Assembly: GCA_964426135.1 (NCBI GenBank) | Contig: CAYRPN010000048.1 | Coordinates: forward strand, 1-41,202 | Reading direction: 5' to 3' | Origin: CAYRPN01 sp964426135 | GTDB taxonomy: Bacteria; Planctomycetota; Phycisphaerae; Phycisphaerales; Phycisphaeraceae | DNA: 41,202 nucleotides | Shown: positions 8,402 through 17,652 of the stretch, in pieces | Position numbering within the stretch: the first letter of the stretch is position 1 | Layout: every line of letters begins with the position of its first letter | Made by a program: the position numbers and the translations under genes | The notes under the pieces: generated by a model | Told to the model about the DNA's origin: nothing | What the model saw: only the letters and a program-made list of their open reading frames with translations | The model's database searches: none

Positions 8402-10591
8402 ATGCTCAACGAGCAGTCGGCATTAAGGGCGATGCAGGAAGCTTCTCGTTCGCTTCCCCGATGTCCCACCGCGTTGGAAGGGCGCGGGATCGTGATTCCA
8501 GCAGGGGGATTTCGATACTTTCCCAGCGCTTGGGTCTGCATTCAGACGCTGCGGCATGTCGGATGCACCCTGGCCATCGAACTGTGGCACCTGGGGCCCG
8601 ACGAGATCTCCGAGCAGATGCGCGATCTGGTGGCGCCCCTGGGCGTCACCTGCATCGACGCCCTGGAGGTTCGCCGGACCCATCCGGTCCGCCGCCTCGC
8701 CGGGTGGGAACTCAAACCCTATGCCATGCTCCATAGCGGCTTCAAAGAGGTGCTGCTGCTGGATGCCGACAACGTTCCGGTATTGGACCCCGCATATTTG
8801 TTTGAACACGCGCAATTCCAACGGCACGGCGCCACGTTCTGGCCGGACTACACGGGGCTGGAGCAGGACCGCGCCATCTGGCGACTGACCGGCGTCCCCT
8901 ATCGCTGGGAACCCATGTTCGAAAGCGGCCAGATGATCGTCGACAAGGGACGATGCTGGGAACCCCTGGCGCTGACCATGTGGATGAACGAGCACAGCGA
9001 TTTCTGGTACCGCCACGTTTACGGCGACAAAGACACCTTCCACATGGCCTGGCGGTTTCTGGATCGCAGCTATTCGATGCCCTCCCGCGGCGAAGATCCC
9101 ATCTGGGGGGTGATCTGCCAGTACGACTTCGAAGGAAGCCGGCTGTTTCAGCACCGGCACTTTCATAAGTGGCTGGTGGACAGTCCCAATCCACGACTCC
9201 GGGGCTTCATCCACGAGGAATTCTGCCATCAGGCCATCGCCGAACTGGAGCGCCGCTGGATCACCCGCCCGACCATGCCCTACGACGATCACCGGGCCGA
9301 CGCCGCCGTCCGCGCGGCGGCCCGCGACCTGTGCCGGTCGCGATGGTCGTACTGCCGCGACGGCGACGACGAAGGTCGCCCCATGGCGTTCGGGCTGGAC
9401 GGACGGATTCACGAAGGCGCCGCCGGATGCGAGCAATCGTGGAATTTCACCGAAGTCCATGGCGATCGGCGCTTGCGCCTGTCGGGAAAGGACGGCGTCA
9501 CCTGCGAACTGCGCTGCGATTCCGACCAGGCCTGGCGCGGCAATTGGTTGATTCACGAACGCCCCGGGGTCAAGTTGACCGCGACGAGGGGCGCGCCTCG
9601 GATCCCCTTCCATCGGGACCTGGCCAGTCCCCGGCAACAGCGCGCCGCAGACCGCCTGTGCGCGGCCAGGTGGCGCTATCGCCGCGTGGGGTTCGACGAG
9701 CGCGACCTGCAATTCGCCGACAACGGCGTCATCGGAGCCGGCCAGGCTGCATTGGAAATCTGGTGGAACCTCACCTGCGACGATCGCGGCGATTCGCTCT
9801 GGATCGGCGGACAACAAGGGTTGACCTGCGTCCTGATCCCTCAAGGCACAGGCAGGTGGAGCGGGCAGTGGCTCATTTACGAGAAAATGCCGGTGGAACT
9901 GGTGGAGCAGGGCGAATCGTTCGCACAGCGCCATCGGCTGCGCTGGGAGCGGGGCGATGCGCCCGCGCGCCCCGTCGCCCGGGAGCTGGTGCGCCATCGC
10001 TGGCGATACCGTCGCGGCTCGACCGTGGACCGGGCCATCGCGCTGGAAGTGGACGGGCGCATCTACGAAGGCGCCGCCGCCGGCGAGCGATATTGGAATG
10101 TCACGATGGATTCGATCGCACGTCTGCACCTGTTCAGCGAGTACGAGCGCACCTGCACACTCGAACTCGAAGGACCCGGTCGTTGGACCGGCCGATCGAA
10201 CCTGCCTGGGGAATCGGCGGTGGACCTGCAAGCCATCGAAGTGCGCACCAACGGAGGACACGACCAGGAAACCGCCTGCAGGAGCCATCGGCAAGCCGCT
10301 GAACTGCTGTGCGGAAGCGCCTGGATTTACCGTCGCGTGGGACGGGACATGCGCCCGATGCGCTTGAGCCTCGACGGCGTCGTGGTGGAAGGCGAAGCCG
10401 AACTGGAGCGCTTCTGGCGGTTTCGCGCGTCGGACGCCGAGCCGGTGCTGGAGATTTGCGGCCGCGACGGCGTCACCGCGGTGCTACACCGGAACGCCGA
10501 CGACCTGTGGCGCGGACGGTGGCTGATTCACGAGCAACTGCCCGTCGAACTCGTCGCGGCGCACGGCCTGATGCCGGAGGGCACGCCATGA
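8402..10591 (+). CDS. MNN2-like glycosyltransferase with four repeated C-terminal modules
   Basis: This 729-residue protein has an N-terminal glycosyltransferase domain (about 25-300). It resembles the putative mannosyltransferase family related to yeast alpha-mannosyltransferase MNN2, with LLLDADNVPV (Asp-121 and Asp-123) as the likely metal and nucleotide-sugar site. Four copies of a module of about 90 residues follow, at roughly 304-397, 412-504, 523-612 and 627-720. Shared landmarks are W.YRR.G, DG.I.EG, E..W, GRDGVTC.L and W.GRWLIHE.MPVEL. I cannot name this module; it looks beta-rich. The start is supported by GGAG upstream and by alignment with the paralogous domain in the protein at 14485-17652. 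The last four bases overlap the next start (ATGA), so the two are probably co-translated. The enzyme class is fairly secure; the sugar is not. Confidence 0.85.
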   Translation: MLNEQSALRAMQEASRSLPRCPTALEGRGIVIPAGGFRYFPSAWVCIQTLRHVGCTLAIELWHLGPDEISEQMRDLVAPLGVTCIDALEVRRTHPVRRLAGWELKPYAMLHSGFKEVLLLDADNVPVLDPAYLFEHAQFQRHGATFWPDYTGLEQDRAIWRLTGVPYRWEPMFESGQMIVDKGRCWEPLALTMWMNEHSDFWYRHVYGDKDTFHMAWRFLDRSYSMPSRGEDPIWGVICQYDFEGSRLFQHRHFHKWLVDSPNPRLRGFIHEEFCHQAIAELERRWITRPTMPYDDHRADAAVRAAARDLCRSRWSYCRDGDDEGRPMAFGLDGRIHEGAAGCEQSWNFTEVHGDRRLRLSGKDGVTCELRCDSDQAWRGNWLIHERPGVKLTATRGAPRIPFHRDLASPRQQRAADRLCAARWRYRRVGFDERDLQFADNGVIGAGQAALEIWWNLTCDDRGDSLWIGGQQGLTCVLIPQGTGRWSGQWLIYEKMPVELVEQGESFAQRHRLRWERGDAPARPVARELVRHRWRYRRGSTVDRAIALEVDGRIYEGAAAGERYWNVTMDSIARLHLFSEYERTCTLELEGPGRWTGRSNLPGESAVDLQAIEVRTNGGHDQETACRSHRQAAELLCGSAWIYRRVGRDMRPMRLSLDGVVVEGEAELERFWRFRASDAEPVLEICGRDGVTAVLHRNADDLWRGRWLIHEQLPVELVAAHGLMPEGTP

Positions 10592-12105
10592 TCGCCGTCA
10601 CCATCGCCGTCGGCGACGCTTACCGAAATCTGGCGGCCCATGCGGCCGAGCGGATGCGGCGCTTCACCGGCCTGCCCGTCCACGTGCTCAACGAGGCGGA
10701 CATGATTCGCTGGATTTCCCCCCAGGATGTCGTCCGCTGGGGCCCCCGCGCCAGCATGCTGCTGAAGTTCAGGCTGTTCGAGGTGTTCGAGGCCGATCGC
10801 ATCCTTTATTTCGACGCCGACGCTTTCGCCTGTCGGCCTTGGCGCCCCGAATCGCTGGGTACGGCCCGCGATTTCGTCTGCACCCGCGATCTGCACACCT
10901 CGGAACACATCCGCGACGAATGCGCCCGCATGGGCCTGACGCCGGACTCCTATTTCAATTCGGGGTTCTTCATCGCCGGCCGGGAAGCCCACGGCTCCTT
11001 GTTCGCGGCAGCCCGCCGGCGCATGGCGGCATCCGATGAAGCCGAGCCGGCTTTTTTCGAGCAGACGTACCTGAACCTGGCCGCCCGAGATTGCCGCGTC
11101 GAACCGCGCTTCGTCGACCGGCGGTTCAACTACCTGCAGTGGCGGCCCGGCGACGAAATGGCGGCGGCGACGCCGGCCGTCCTGATTCACGCGGCGGGCG
11201 CACCCGAAGCCAAGCAGTTGCTGCTGGATGAACTGCGGCAGTCCGACCGTTCGACCGGCGCGGACTGCGACGATGAAGCCGCCGCCAGACTCGCCGGACG
11301 GTTCTACATCTACGAGCGCGTCGGCTACGACCGGCGGCGGATCGAGCTTCGCGCCGACGGCACCTTCGGCCGCGGCGCCGCCGACCTGGAAACGCACTGG
11401 TTCGTCCTCAAGCCCAAGCCGGGCGGCGCACCGGTCATGGTGATCGGCAACCACAGCCAGATCACCTGCGAGTTGACTGGCGCCGGCGGCCAGGCATGGG
11501 CGGGCCAGTGGCGCCGACACGAACGCATGCCCGTGCGCGTCTACCGACACCGGGGCCAGGTCATCGCCGATTTCGCCCATCGACTGGCGGGGGACGGCCC
11601 GTGCGATATCGCCGAGATCGGCGTCAACGACGGTGAAACGTCCGCCACCGTCCTCCAGCAGTGCCCGGCGGCGCGATTGTGGATGGTGGACCACTGGGCC
11701 TCGACACCTTCCGACAGCGAGTATGGGAAGACGAACGATCCTTTGGCCGGGCGTTCCGACGAGCAGGCCGAGCAGGCGTTTCTCGCCGCCGTGCGAAGCA
11801 CCGAACGCTGGCGGGCTCGCCGGCGAATCATCAAAGCCGACGAAGCGGAGGCCGCGCGCCTCATTCCCGACCGATCGCTCGACATCGTCTTTCTGGATGC
11901 GGACCACAGCCTGGAGGGCACGTCCAGGGCGTTTGAAACGTGGATCGCCAAAGTGCGGCCGGGCGGAATTCTTTGCGGCCACGACTACGGCTACAACCCC
12001 CAGGCGTTCCGTGTGGCCCAGGCCGTGCAGCGGTGCTGCCAGGCTCGGGGGCTTTCGCATGAGTTGAGCGACGATGACGTCTGGTCCGCCACGATCGGGC
12101 ATTGA
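10588..12105 (+). CDS. GT8-like glycosyltransferase, repeated module and SAM methyltransferase fusion
   Basis: This 505-residue protein has three parts. Residues 1 to about 215 resemble GT8-type (glycogenin-like) transferases, with YFDADAF (Asp-76 and Asp-78) and SYFNSGFFIAG. Residues about 232-320 are one copy of the module found in the preceding protein (HERMPVRVY at its end). Residues about 325-505 are a class I SAM-dependent methyltransferase, with IAEIGVNDGETS as the SAM loop and FLDADHSLEG plus RPGGILCGHDYGY. The ATG at 10588 overlaps the previous stop codon by four bases and removes a long extension that only shadows the neighbour. The fusion suggests that sugar transfer and methylation act on one glycan. 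Acceptor and sugar are unknown. Confidence 0.85.
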   Translation: MIAVTIAVGDAYRNLAAHAAERMRRFTGLPVHVLNEADMIRWISPQDVVRWGPRASMLLKFRLFEVFEADRILYFDADAFACRPWRPESLGTARDFVCTRDLHTSEHIRDECARMGLTPDSYFNSGFFIAGREAHGSLFAAARRRMAASDEAEPAFFEQTYLNLAARDCRVEPRFVDRRFNYLQWRPGDEMAAATPAVLIHAAGAPEAKQLLLDELRQSDRSTGADCDDEAAARLAGRFYIYERVGYDRRRIELRADGTFGRGAADLETHWFVLKPKPGGAPVMVIGNHSQITCELTGAGGQAWAGQWRRHERMPVRVYRHRGQVIADFAHRLAGDGPCDIAEIGVNDGETSATVLQQCPAARLWMVDHWASTPSDSEYGKTNDPLAGRSDEQAEQAFLAAVRSTERWRARRRIIKADEAEAARLIPDRSLDIVFLDADHSLEGTSRAFETWIAKVRPGGILCGHDYGYNPQAFRVAQAVQRCCQARGLSHELSDDDVWSATIGH

Positions 12106-12161
12106 TGGCGATCGGTCGCCGGCGGCGGCGACGCATGGAATTGAGAATCCGGAGCATCGCA

Positions 12162-14501
12162 ATGACCACCGACGCGACCGCCTTGATCCTGGACGAGATC
12201 GATGATCCGCAGGTGCGCGCCTTGGTGGCCGCCGCCACCGGCGCCAGGGGCCATATCGAGGCCGGCGATGTGCTGGTTCAGATCATCCTCAGCCGCAATG
12301 CGCGAATCGACGCGATCCTCGATCGCGCCATGCCGCCGGGTTACTCGCTGGATCAATTGACGCCCATCCACGAGCATCTGACATCGCAGGAGTCCAGGGC
12401 CGTCGGCCATGAGCCGAAACTGGCGCCCTCGGCGATCGACGCTCTGACGGACTTTCGCCGGATGGAAGCGACGGCGCCGCCCGGTGGCGGGGTTGAACTT
12501 CTTCTGGCCGGCGTCCTGCGCGCCTTGTCGGCTCAGGATCGGCGGCAGTGGGAGCCGCTGCGTCTGGACGAACTGTCGGCCACGCTCGAAAAGAACTGGA
12601 GCCGCCCCACCCATGCGTCGAAGGTGGAGTATTTCGCGTTGCCCGCCGGCCTCGTCCCCAGCGACAACCTGACCCGCCGCGTTCTGCTTGCCGGCGACAC
12701 CCAACGTTTCCCGTTCGACCGGGAGCCGGTCTACGCGGGTTTCTTTGAGTCGATGGCGCGTGGCCTTTACCGCCAGACCCCCCGCCACCTCCTCATGGTC
12801 GGTGAACGGGGCCTGGCGCAAAGCACGCTGCTGACCGAACTGGCCTGGCGCTCGGCGCGGGGGGATTACACGTTCCTGCGGCGCCGGCAACTGCTGACGG
12901 TCCAATGCCGCTGCGTCGCCGGCGACGAAAGTCGGGCCACGCTCGCCGCCCTGTTCTCGCGCATCGGGCACGTCGAACCGCTGGTGGCTTGCATCGATGG
13001 ATTGGCGTCCCTGGTCCGCACGGAGGCCGGCGAAGGCAATCGCTCCCATCTGAAATCCGCGTTGACCCAGGCCCGGTGCCGGATCATCGGCGTGGTTCGC
13101 CCCGACGAACTGGAGGACCTGACCGGCCACGACCCGGAATTAAGCGAGATGTTCTCGATCGTGGAAATACCCGAACCCGATCCCGCCTGTGCCGCCCGGT
13201 TGCTGCGGCATTTCGCGGCAGGCATGGAACGCCACTTCGGCGTCACCATCGAACCGGCCGCCATCGATCGGGCGGCACAACTGACGCACGCCTACATCCT
13301 GCACGAACGGCTGCCCAATGTAGCCCTGAAAGTGCTCGAGGCCGCCTGCGAGGAAGTGCGATTCGAGCAGTATCAGAGCCGCGGCACCGGGGGCACCGGG
13401 GGCGCCGGGGGTGCCGTCACCGAGAATCGCGTCCTGCGCATGGTGTCGTCGATCACCGGTGTCCCTTCCCACACGCTCGAAGGGGTGACCGACCAGACCG
13501 ATTACCGGCGCGAACTAGGCGAATTGATCCTGGGGCAGGAAGACGCGGTTGACGAAGTGGCCCGGGAGCTGCGCCTGATCAAGGCCGGGCTGGTCGATTC
13601 GGGCAAGCCGGCGTCCGTCATGCTTTTCGTGGGCCAGACCGGCACGGGGAAAACCGAGATGGCCAAGGCCCTGGCGCGGTTTTACTCCCCGTCAGGCCGG
13701 CTCAAGACATTCACGCTGGGAAACTTCAGCGAGCCGCACAGCGTATCGGGCATCATCGGAGTTCCCGCCGGCTACGTGGGGCATGATCGCGGCGGGCGGC
13801 TGATCAACGATCTGAACGCCGACCCCTACAGCGTGTTCCTTCTGGACGAGGCGGACAAGGCTCATCCCGACGTGATGCAGCCGTTCCTGAATCTGTTCGA
13901 CGAGGGATGGATCTACGACCAGCGCGGCCTGAAAGCCAACGCCGGCCGGGCCATATTCATTCTGACCACCAACGTCGCCCAGCGTCAGATCGGCGACATG
14001 TGCGGCGAAGGCAAGTCGACCGCCGAAATCACGGCCCGCGTCAAGGAACTGCTCTCGCAGATTCGCCACATGAAGTCCAGCCGGCCGGTCTTCACCGCCG
14101 AGTTCCTCGCCCGCATCCGGCGCGTGGTCGTTTTTCGCTCGCTGGATCGCAAGGCCATGCACGGCATCGCCCGCCGGCTGGCGCAGGACATGCGGAAAGA
14201 CTGGCTCAGCCGGCGCGGCAAGGTTCTGCAAATCGACGAACGCATCCTGTCCCGACTGGCCGACCTGGCTCACGAGCGGAACGAGACCGCCAAGGGCAAG
14301 GAGGGCGGCCGGCTCATTCGCAAACTGCTGGCGGATCAGGTGGACGCCGCGATCCAGGAGGCCATCGACCGCGACCCGCAGCGCTATCGCGGCTGCGAGT
14401 TGGTTTCGGTCGATCCCGGCGAATCGGAAGGCGGTTGCCGCGTGACCTTCATCGACTCGCAACCCGAAACGGACAAGCCCCGACATGCCGACGGAACCTG
14501 A
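12162..14501 (+). CDS. ClpA/ClpB-like AAA+ ATPase with degenerate first domain
   Basis: The 779-residue protein has the layout of a two-domain Clp unfoldase. The first AAA+ region keeps the fold landmarks (IIGVVRPDELED, then VTENRVLRMVSSITGVP), but its Walker A is VGERGLAQSTLL, without the lysine, and its Walker B region reads VACIDGLASL, without the glutamate. The second domain is intact: GQTGTGKT (491-498), LLDEADKAHPD (Asp-562, Glu-563), ILTTN as sensor 1 and an arginine-finger region near EFLARIRRVVVF. The ClpB middle coiled coil is absent and a Gly-rich linker lies there. I see no IGF/IGL ClpP-docking loop. The chosen start has GGAG seven bases upstream; ATG 12105, overlapping the previous stop, is the alternative. 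A remodelling role for cluster products is inference. Confidence 0.85.
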   Translation: MTTDATALILDEIDDPQVRALVAAATGARGHIEAGDVLVQIILSRNARIDAILDRAMPPGYSLDQLTPIHEHLTSQESRAVGHEPKLAPSAIDALTDFRRMEATAPPGGGVELLLAGVLRALSAQDRRQWEPLRLDELSATLEKNWSRPTHASKVEYFALPAGLVPSDNLTRRVLLAGDTQRFPFDREPVYAGFFESMARGLYRQTPRHLLMVGERGLAQSTLLTELAWRSARGDYTFLRRRQLLTVQCRCVAGDESRATLAALFSRIGHVEPLVACIDGLASLVRTEAGEGNRSHLKSALTQARCRIIGVVRPDELEDLTGHDPELSEMFSIVEIPEPDPACAARLLRHFAAGMERHFGVTIEPAAIDRAAQLTHAYILHERLPNVALKVLEAACEEVRFEQYQSRGTGGTGGAGGAVTENRVLRMVSSITGVPSHTLEGVTDQTDYRRELGELILGQEDAVDEVARELRLIKAGLVDSGKPASVMLFVGQTGTGKTEMAKALARFYSPSGRLKTFTLGNFSEPHSVSGIIGVPAGYVGHDRGGRLINDLNADPYSVFLLDEADKAHPDVMQPFLNLFDEGWIYDQRGLKANAGRAIFILTTNVAQRQIGDMCGEGKSTAEITARVKELLSQIRHMKSSRPVFTAEFLARIRRVVVFRSLDRKAMHGIARRLAQDMRKDWLSRRGKVLQIDERILSRLADLAHERNETAKGKEGGRLIRKLLADQVDAAIQEAIDRDPQRYRGCELVSVDPGESEGGCRVTFIDSQPETDKPRHADGT

Positions 14502-17500
14502 AAAACAACGTGTGGTGCTGGCCAACCGATGCAGCCCCGGCGACGTGCTGATGCTCACCGCCGCGGTGCGCGACCTTCACCGGGCGCATGCGGACAGGTT
14601 CCAGATCTCCGTCGACACCTGCTGCCCCGACCTGTGGCTGGGCAATCCCTACGTGACGCCGCTGCCCGCCCCAACCGCCGGCGCGATCCGCATCGAGTGC
14701 CACCACCCTCCCATGCTGGACCGCTGCAACAGCCAGCCGGGGCATTACATCCAGTCGATTCACGACCTGCTGGCCCAACGTCTCGGTTGCCCGGTTCCGA
14801 TCGGTCGCTTCGCACCGGACCTGCACCTGAGCGAAACGGAGAAGCTGAACCCGCCGCTGGGACTGAGCAAGCCGTACTGGGTGATGATGGCCGGCGGCAA
14901 GCGCGATCTGACCACCAAGTGGTGGCCATCGGCGTGGTACCAGGAAGTGGTGGACCACTTCCAGGGCAGGATCACCTTTGTCCAGGCGGGCGCCGGATCG
15001 GACCACCATCCCCCGTTGGACAAGGTCATCAACGTCGTGGGCCGGACGCGCCTGCGCGATCTGGTCAGCCTGATCTACCACAGTGACGGCGTGGTCTGCC
15101 CCGTGACCAGCGGCATGCACCTGGCGGCGGCGTTCGACAAGCCTTGCGTGGTGATCGCCGCGGGACGCGAACCGCCGCACTGGGAGATGTACCCGGGGCA
15201 CCAGTTCCTGCACACCATCGGGCAGTTGCCCTGCTGCCGCACCGGCGGTTGCTGGAAAGCCCGCGTCGTTCCACTGGGCGACGGCGACCGCGACCGCGAC
15301 CAGAACCTGTGCCTGCTGCCGACCGAAACCGCAGGCGCCCCGGTGGCGGCCTGCATGACGCTGGTCACCGTCGCCGATGTCTGCCGCGCGGTCGAGCGCT
15401 TTCAGGTCAATCCCCGGATCATCCCCATGGCGCTGACGGACGCCAACGCAAGAGCCGTCGTCGAGCAGCGCGTTTCTCAACTCCCCCCCTATCCCGGCGG
15501 ACACGAGGGGCGCGGGATCGTCATCCCCGGCGGCGGCCACCGCTACTTTCCCAGCGCCTGGGTTTGCATCCAGATGCTTCGGCGGGCTGGATGCGCCTTG
15601 CCCATCGAATTGTGGCACCTGGGCCCGCAGGAAATGGACGACGACATGCGAGCCCTGGTCGCGCCCTTCGGCGTGACCTGCGTCGACGCCCTGGAAGTCT
15701 CCCGAACGCATCCCGTGCGAAGGCTGGCGGGATGGGAACTGAAGCCCTACGCCATCATGCACAGCCGGTTTCAGGAAGTCCTGATGCTGGATGCCGACAA
15801 CATGCCCGTGGCGGATCCGACGTACCTGTTCGACACGACGCCTTATCGTGAGCACGGCGCCATCTTCTGGCCCGATTACAGCAGGCTCGGACCCGGCCGC
15901 GACATCTGGCGGCTGACCGGAGTCCCCTACCGCGACGAGGCTGAGTTCGAAAGCGGTCAGGTCGTGGTGGACAAGAAGCGCTGCTGGGACGCGCTGTGCC
16001 TGACCCTGTGGATGAACGAGCACAGCGATTTCTGGTACCGCCACATCTACGGCGACAAGGACACGTTCCACTTCTCCTGGAGAATCGTGGGCCGGGACTA
16101 CGCCATGCCGTCGCGGCACATTCACACGCTCTGGGGCGTGATGTGCCAGCATGATTTCGACGGCAAGCGCATCTTCCAGCATCGCAACATGCACAAGTGG
16201 CGCATGGACCGGGCCAACCCCAGGGTGCAGGGCTTCCAGTGGGAAAGCGAATGCCACGACGCCATGAAGCTGCTGCACAAACTCTGGCGGCACTGGCCGG
16301 GCAAGCCCTTCAGCGAGAAGGAAGCCGACGAAGAACTTCGCGCCCAGGCCCTGGAATTGTGCAGCCGGCGATGGAACTACCGCCGGCTGGACCGGGATGA
16401 GCGCATCATCGCCCTGGCGATCAACGGGCGCGTGCAGGAGGGCGTCGCCGATTGCGAGCGCACCTGGAACCTGATCCGGCAAGGCGACGCGAGCGTGCTG
16501 ATGCTGGGAGGCAAGGACGGAAACACCGCCCGCCTGACCCGCAGCGGCGACAAGTGGAGCGGACGATGGCTGATTCACGAGCGGATGCCGGTGGAGTTGA
16601 TCCCGCGGGAGGAGCCGCCGGCCCAACCCTTCAACGCTGCCGGCGCAACCAAAACGCTGCGCGACGCCGCCGCCCGCCTGGTGGCCGTGCGCTGGGTTTA
16701 TCGCCGGGCGGGGTGGGACGAGCGCCGGCTCCGCCTGAGCATGGACGGCCTGATCGCTGAAGGCGAGGCGGACCTGGAGCAGGCCTGGTCGCTGCGCGAG
16801 TCGGAACGAGGCATCGAGCTGCTCATCTTCGGTCGTGACGGCCTGACCTGCGCCCTGACGGAAAAACACGACCAGGGCTGGGTCGGCCGGTGGATGATTC
16901 ACGAGGGCATGCCCGTGGAGTTGGTCGACCCCGCCAACCCCGCCGTGAACCTGCGCTACGACGACCGGGCCGCAAGCCCCGATGCCCGCGCGGCGGCGCG
17001 GTCGCTGTGCGGCCGGGGGTGGTCGTTTCGACGAGTGGGCTCCGATAGCCGGTCGCTGGAGTTCGGACTCGACGGCTCCCTGCGGCACGGCGGCGACGAC
17101 CAGCAGGAACTGTGGGACCTCCACTGGGATGAAGGCGGTGTGTGGACGTTGGACCTGGCGGGCGTCGCCGGTCGCGTCTGCACCCTGAAGCAGGTCGGCG
17201 GCGATCGATGGGCCGGGAGGTACGACGTGGGCGATCGTGCGTTGGTGGAGATGGTCACCGGCCGCGGCGTCCGCCGGACCCTCAGCGACAAGGAACGCGA
17301 CGCCATGAAGCGGATCAGCCGGAACCCGTGGCGCTACGTCCGGGTCGGTTTCGACGAGCGCACGATCCAATTGAGCTGCGACGGCGGCATTGTCGCGGGC
17401 AAGGCCCGGATGGAGACGGACTGGACGGTGTTCGACACCGGCGGCAACCTGGAGTTATGGATTCTCGGCCGCGAAGGCGTGACCTGCACGCTGGTCGACG

Positions 17501-17652
17501 CCGGCAATCGTTGGGTCGGCAAGTGGATGATCCACGAGCGGATGGATGTGGTTCTAGAGCCGGTGCTCGAGGGACCTCGCGTCGAGAAGGAGGCGCCGGC
17601 GGAGAACGCGCCGCTGGCGAAGGCCGAGCCATTCGAAAAAGTTGCGCCATGA
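14485..17652 (+). CDS. GT9-like plus MNN2-like glycosyltransferase with four repeated modules
   Basis: This 1055-residue protein fuses two transferases to four modules. Residues 1 to about 310 resemble GT9 ADP-heptose transferases: SPGDVLMLTAAVRDLHR near the N-terminus and VTSGMHLAAAFDKPCVV in the donor-binding half. Residues about 322-602 are a close paralogue of the transferase at 8402-10591, with MLDADNMPV (Asp-436 and Asp-438) and many shared blocks, such as HSDFWYRH followed by YGDKDTFH. Modules lie at about 618-707, 726-814, 832-925 and 939-1025; the third is the most diverged and lacks IHE. The start overlaps the ATPase gene by 17 bases and the stop overlaps the next start (ATGA). Nearby gmhA and hldE support a heptose donor, by inference. 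Confidence 0.87.
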   Translation: MPTEPEKQRVVLANRCSPGDVLMLTAAVRDLHRAHADRFQISVDTCCPDLWLGNPYVTPLPAPTAGAIRIECHHPPMLDRCNSQPGHYIQSIHDLLAQRLGCPVPIGRFAPDLHLSETEKLNPPLGLSKPYWVMMAGGKRDLTTKWWPSAWYQEVVDHFQGRITFVQAGAGSDHHPPLDKVINVVGRTRLRDLVSLIYHSDGVVCPVTSGMHLAAAFDKPCVVIAAGREPPHWEMYPGHQFLHTIGQLPCCRTGGCWKARVVPLGDGDRDRDQNLCLLPTETAGAPVAACMTLVTVADVCRAVERFQVNPRIIPMALTDANARAVVEQRVSQLPPYPGGHEGRGIVIPGGGHRYFPSAWVCIQMLRRAGCALPIELWHLGPQEMDDDMRALVAPFGVTCVDALEVSRTHPVRRLAGWELKPYAIMHSRFQEVLMLDADNMPVADPTYLFDTTPYREHGAIFWPDYSRLGPGRDIWRLTGVPYRDEAEFESGQVVVDKKRCWDALCLTLWMNEHSDFWYRHIYGDKDTFHFSWRIVGRDYAMPSRHIHTLWGVMCQHDFDGKRIFQHRNMHKWRMDRANPRVQGFQWESECHDAMKLLHKLWRHWPGKPFSEKEADEELRAQALELCSRRWNYRRLDRDERIIALAINGRVQEGVADCERTWNLIRQGDASVLMLGGKDGNTARLTRSGDKWSGRWLIHERMPVELIPREEPPAQPFNAAGATKTLRDAAARLVAVRWVYRRAGWDERRLRLSMDGLIAEGEADLEQAWSLRESERGIELLIFGRDGLTCALTEKHDQGWVGRWMIHEGMPVELVDPANPAVNLRYDDRAASPDARAAARSLCGRGWSFRRVGSDSRSLEFGLDGSLRHGGDDQQELWDLHWDEGGVWTLDLAGVAGRVCTLKQVGGDRWAGRYDVGDRALVEMVTGRGVRRTLSDKERDAMKRISRNPWRYVRVGFDERTIQLSCDGGIVAGKARMETDWTVFDTGGNLELWILGREGVTCTLVDAGNRWVGKWMIHERMDVVLEPVLEGPRVEKEAPAENAPLAKAEPFEKVAP

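Noticed and set aside
8423..10294. Long minus-strand open frame (623 codons) opposite the first transferase gene
   Set aside because: The plus strand has clear transferase motifs and paralogues. The antisense frame is a high-GC codon-bias shadow, as are 10528-12162 and 14449-17370.
12162..14501. Type VI secretion ClpV paired with the Rhs protein
   Set aside because: No other type VI genes are in view and the ATPase neighbours are glycosyltransferases, so the pairing has no support here.
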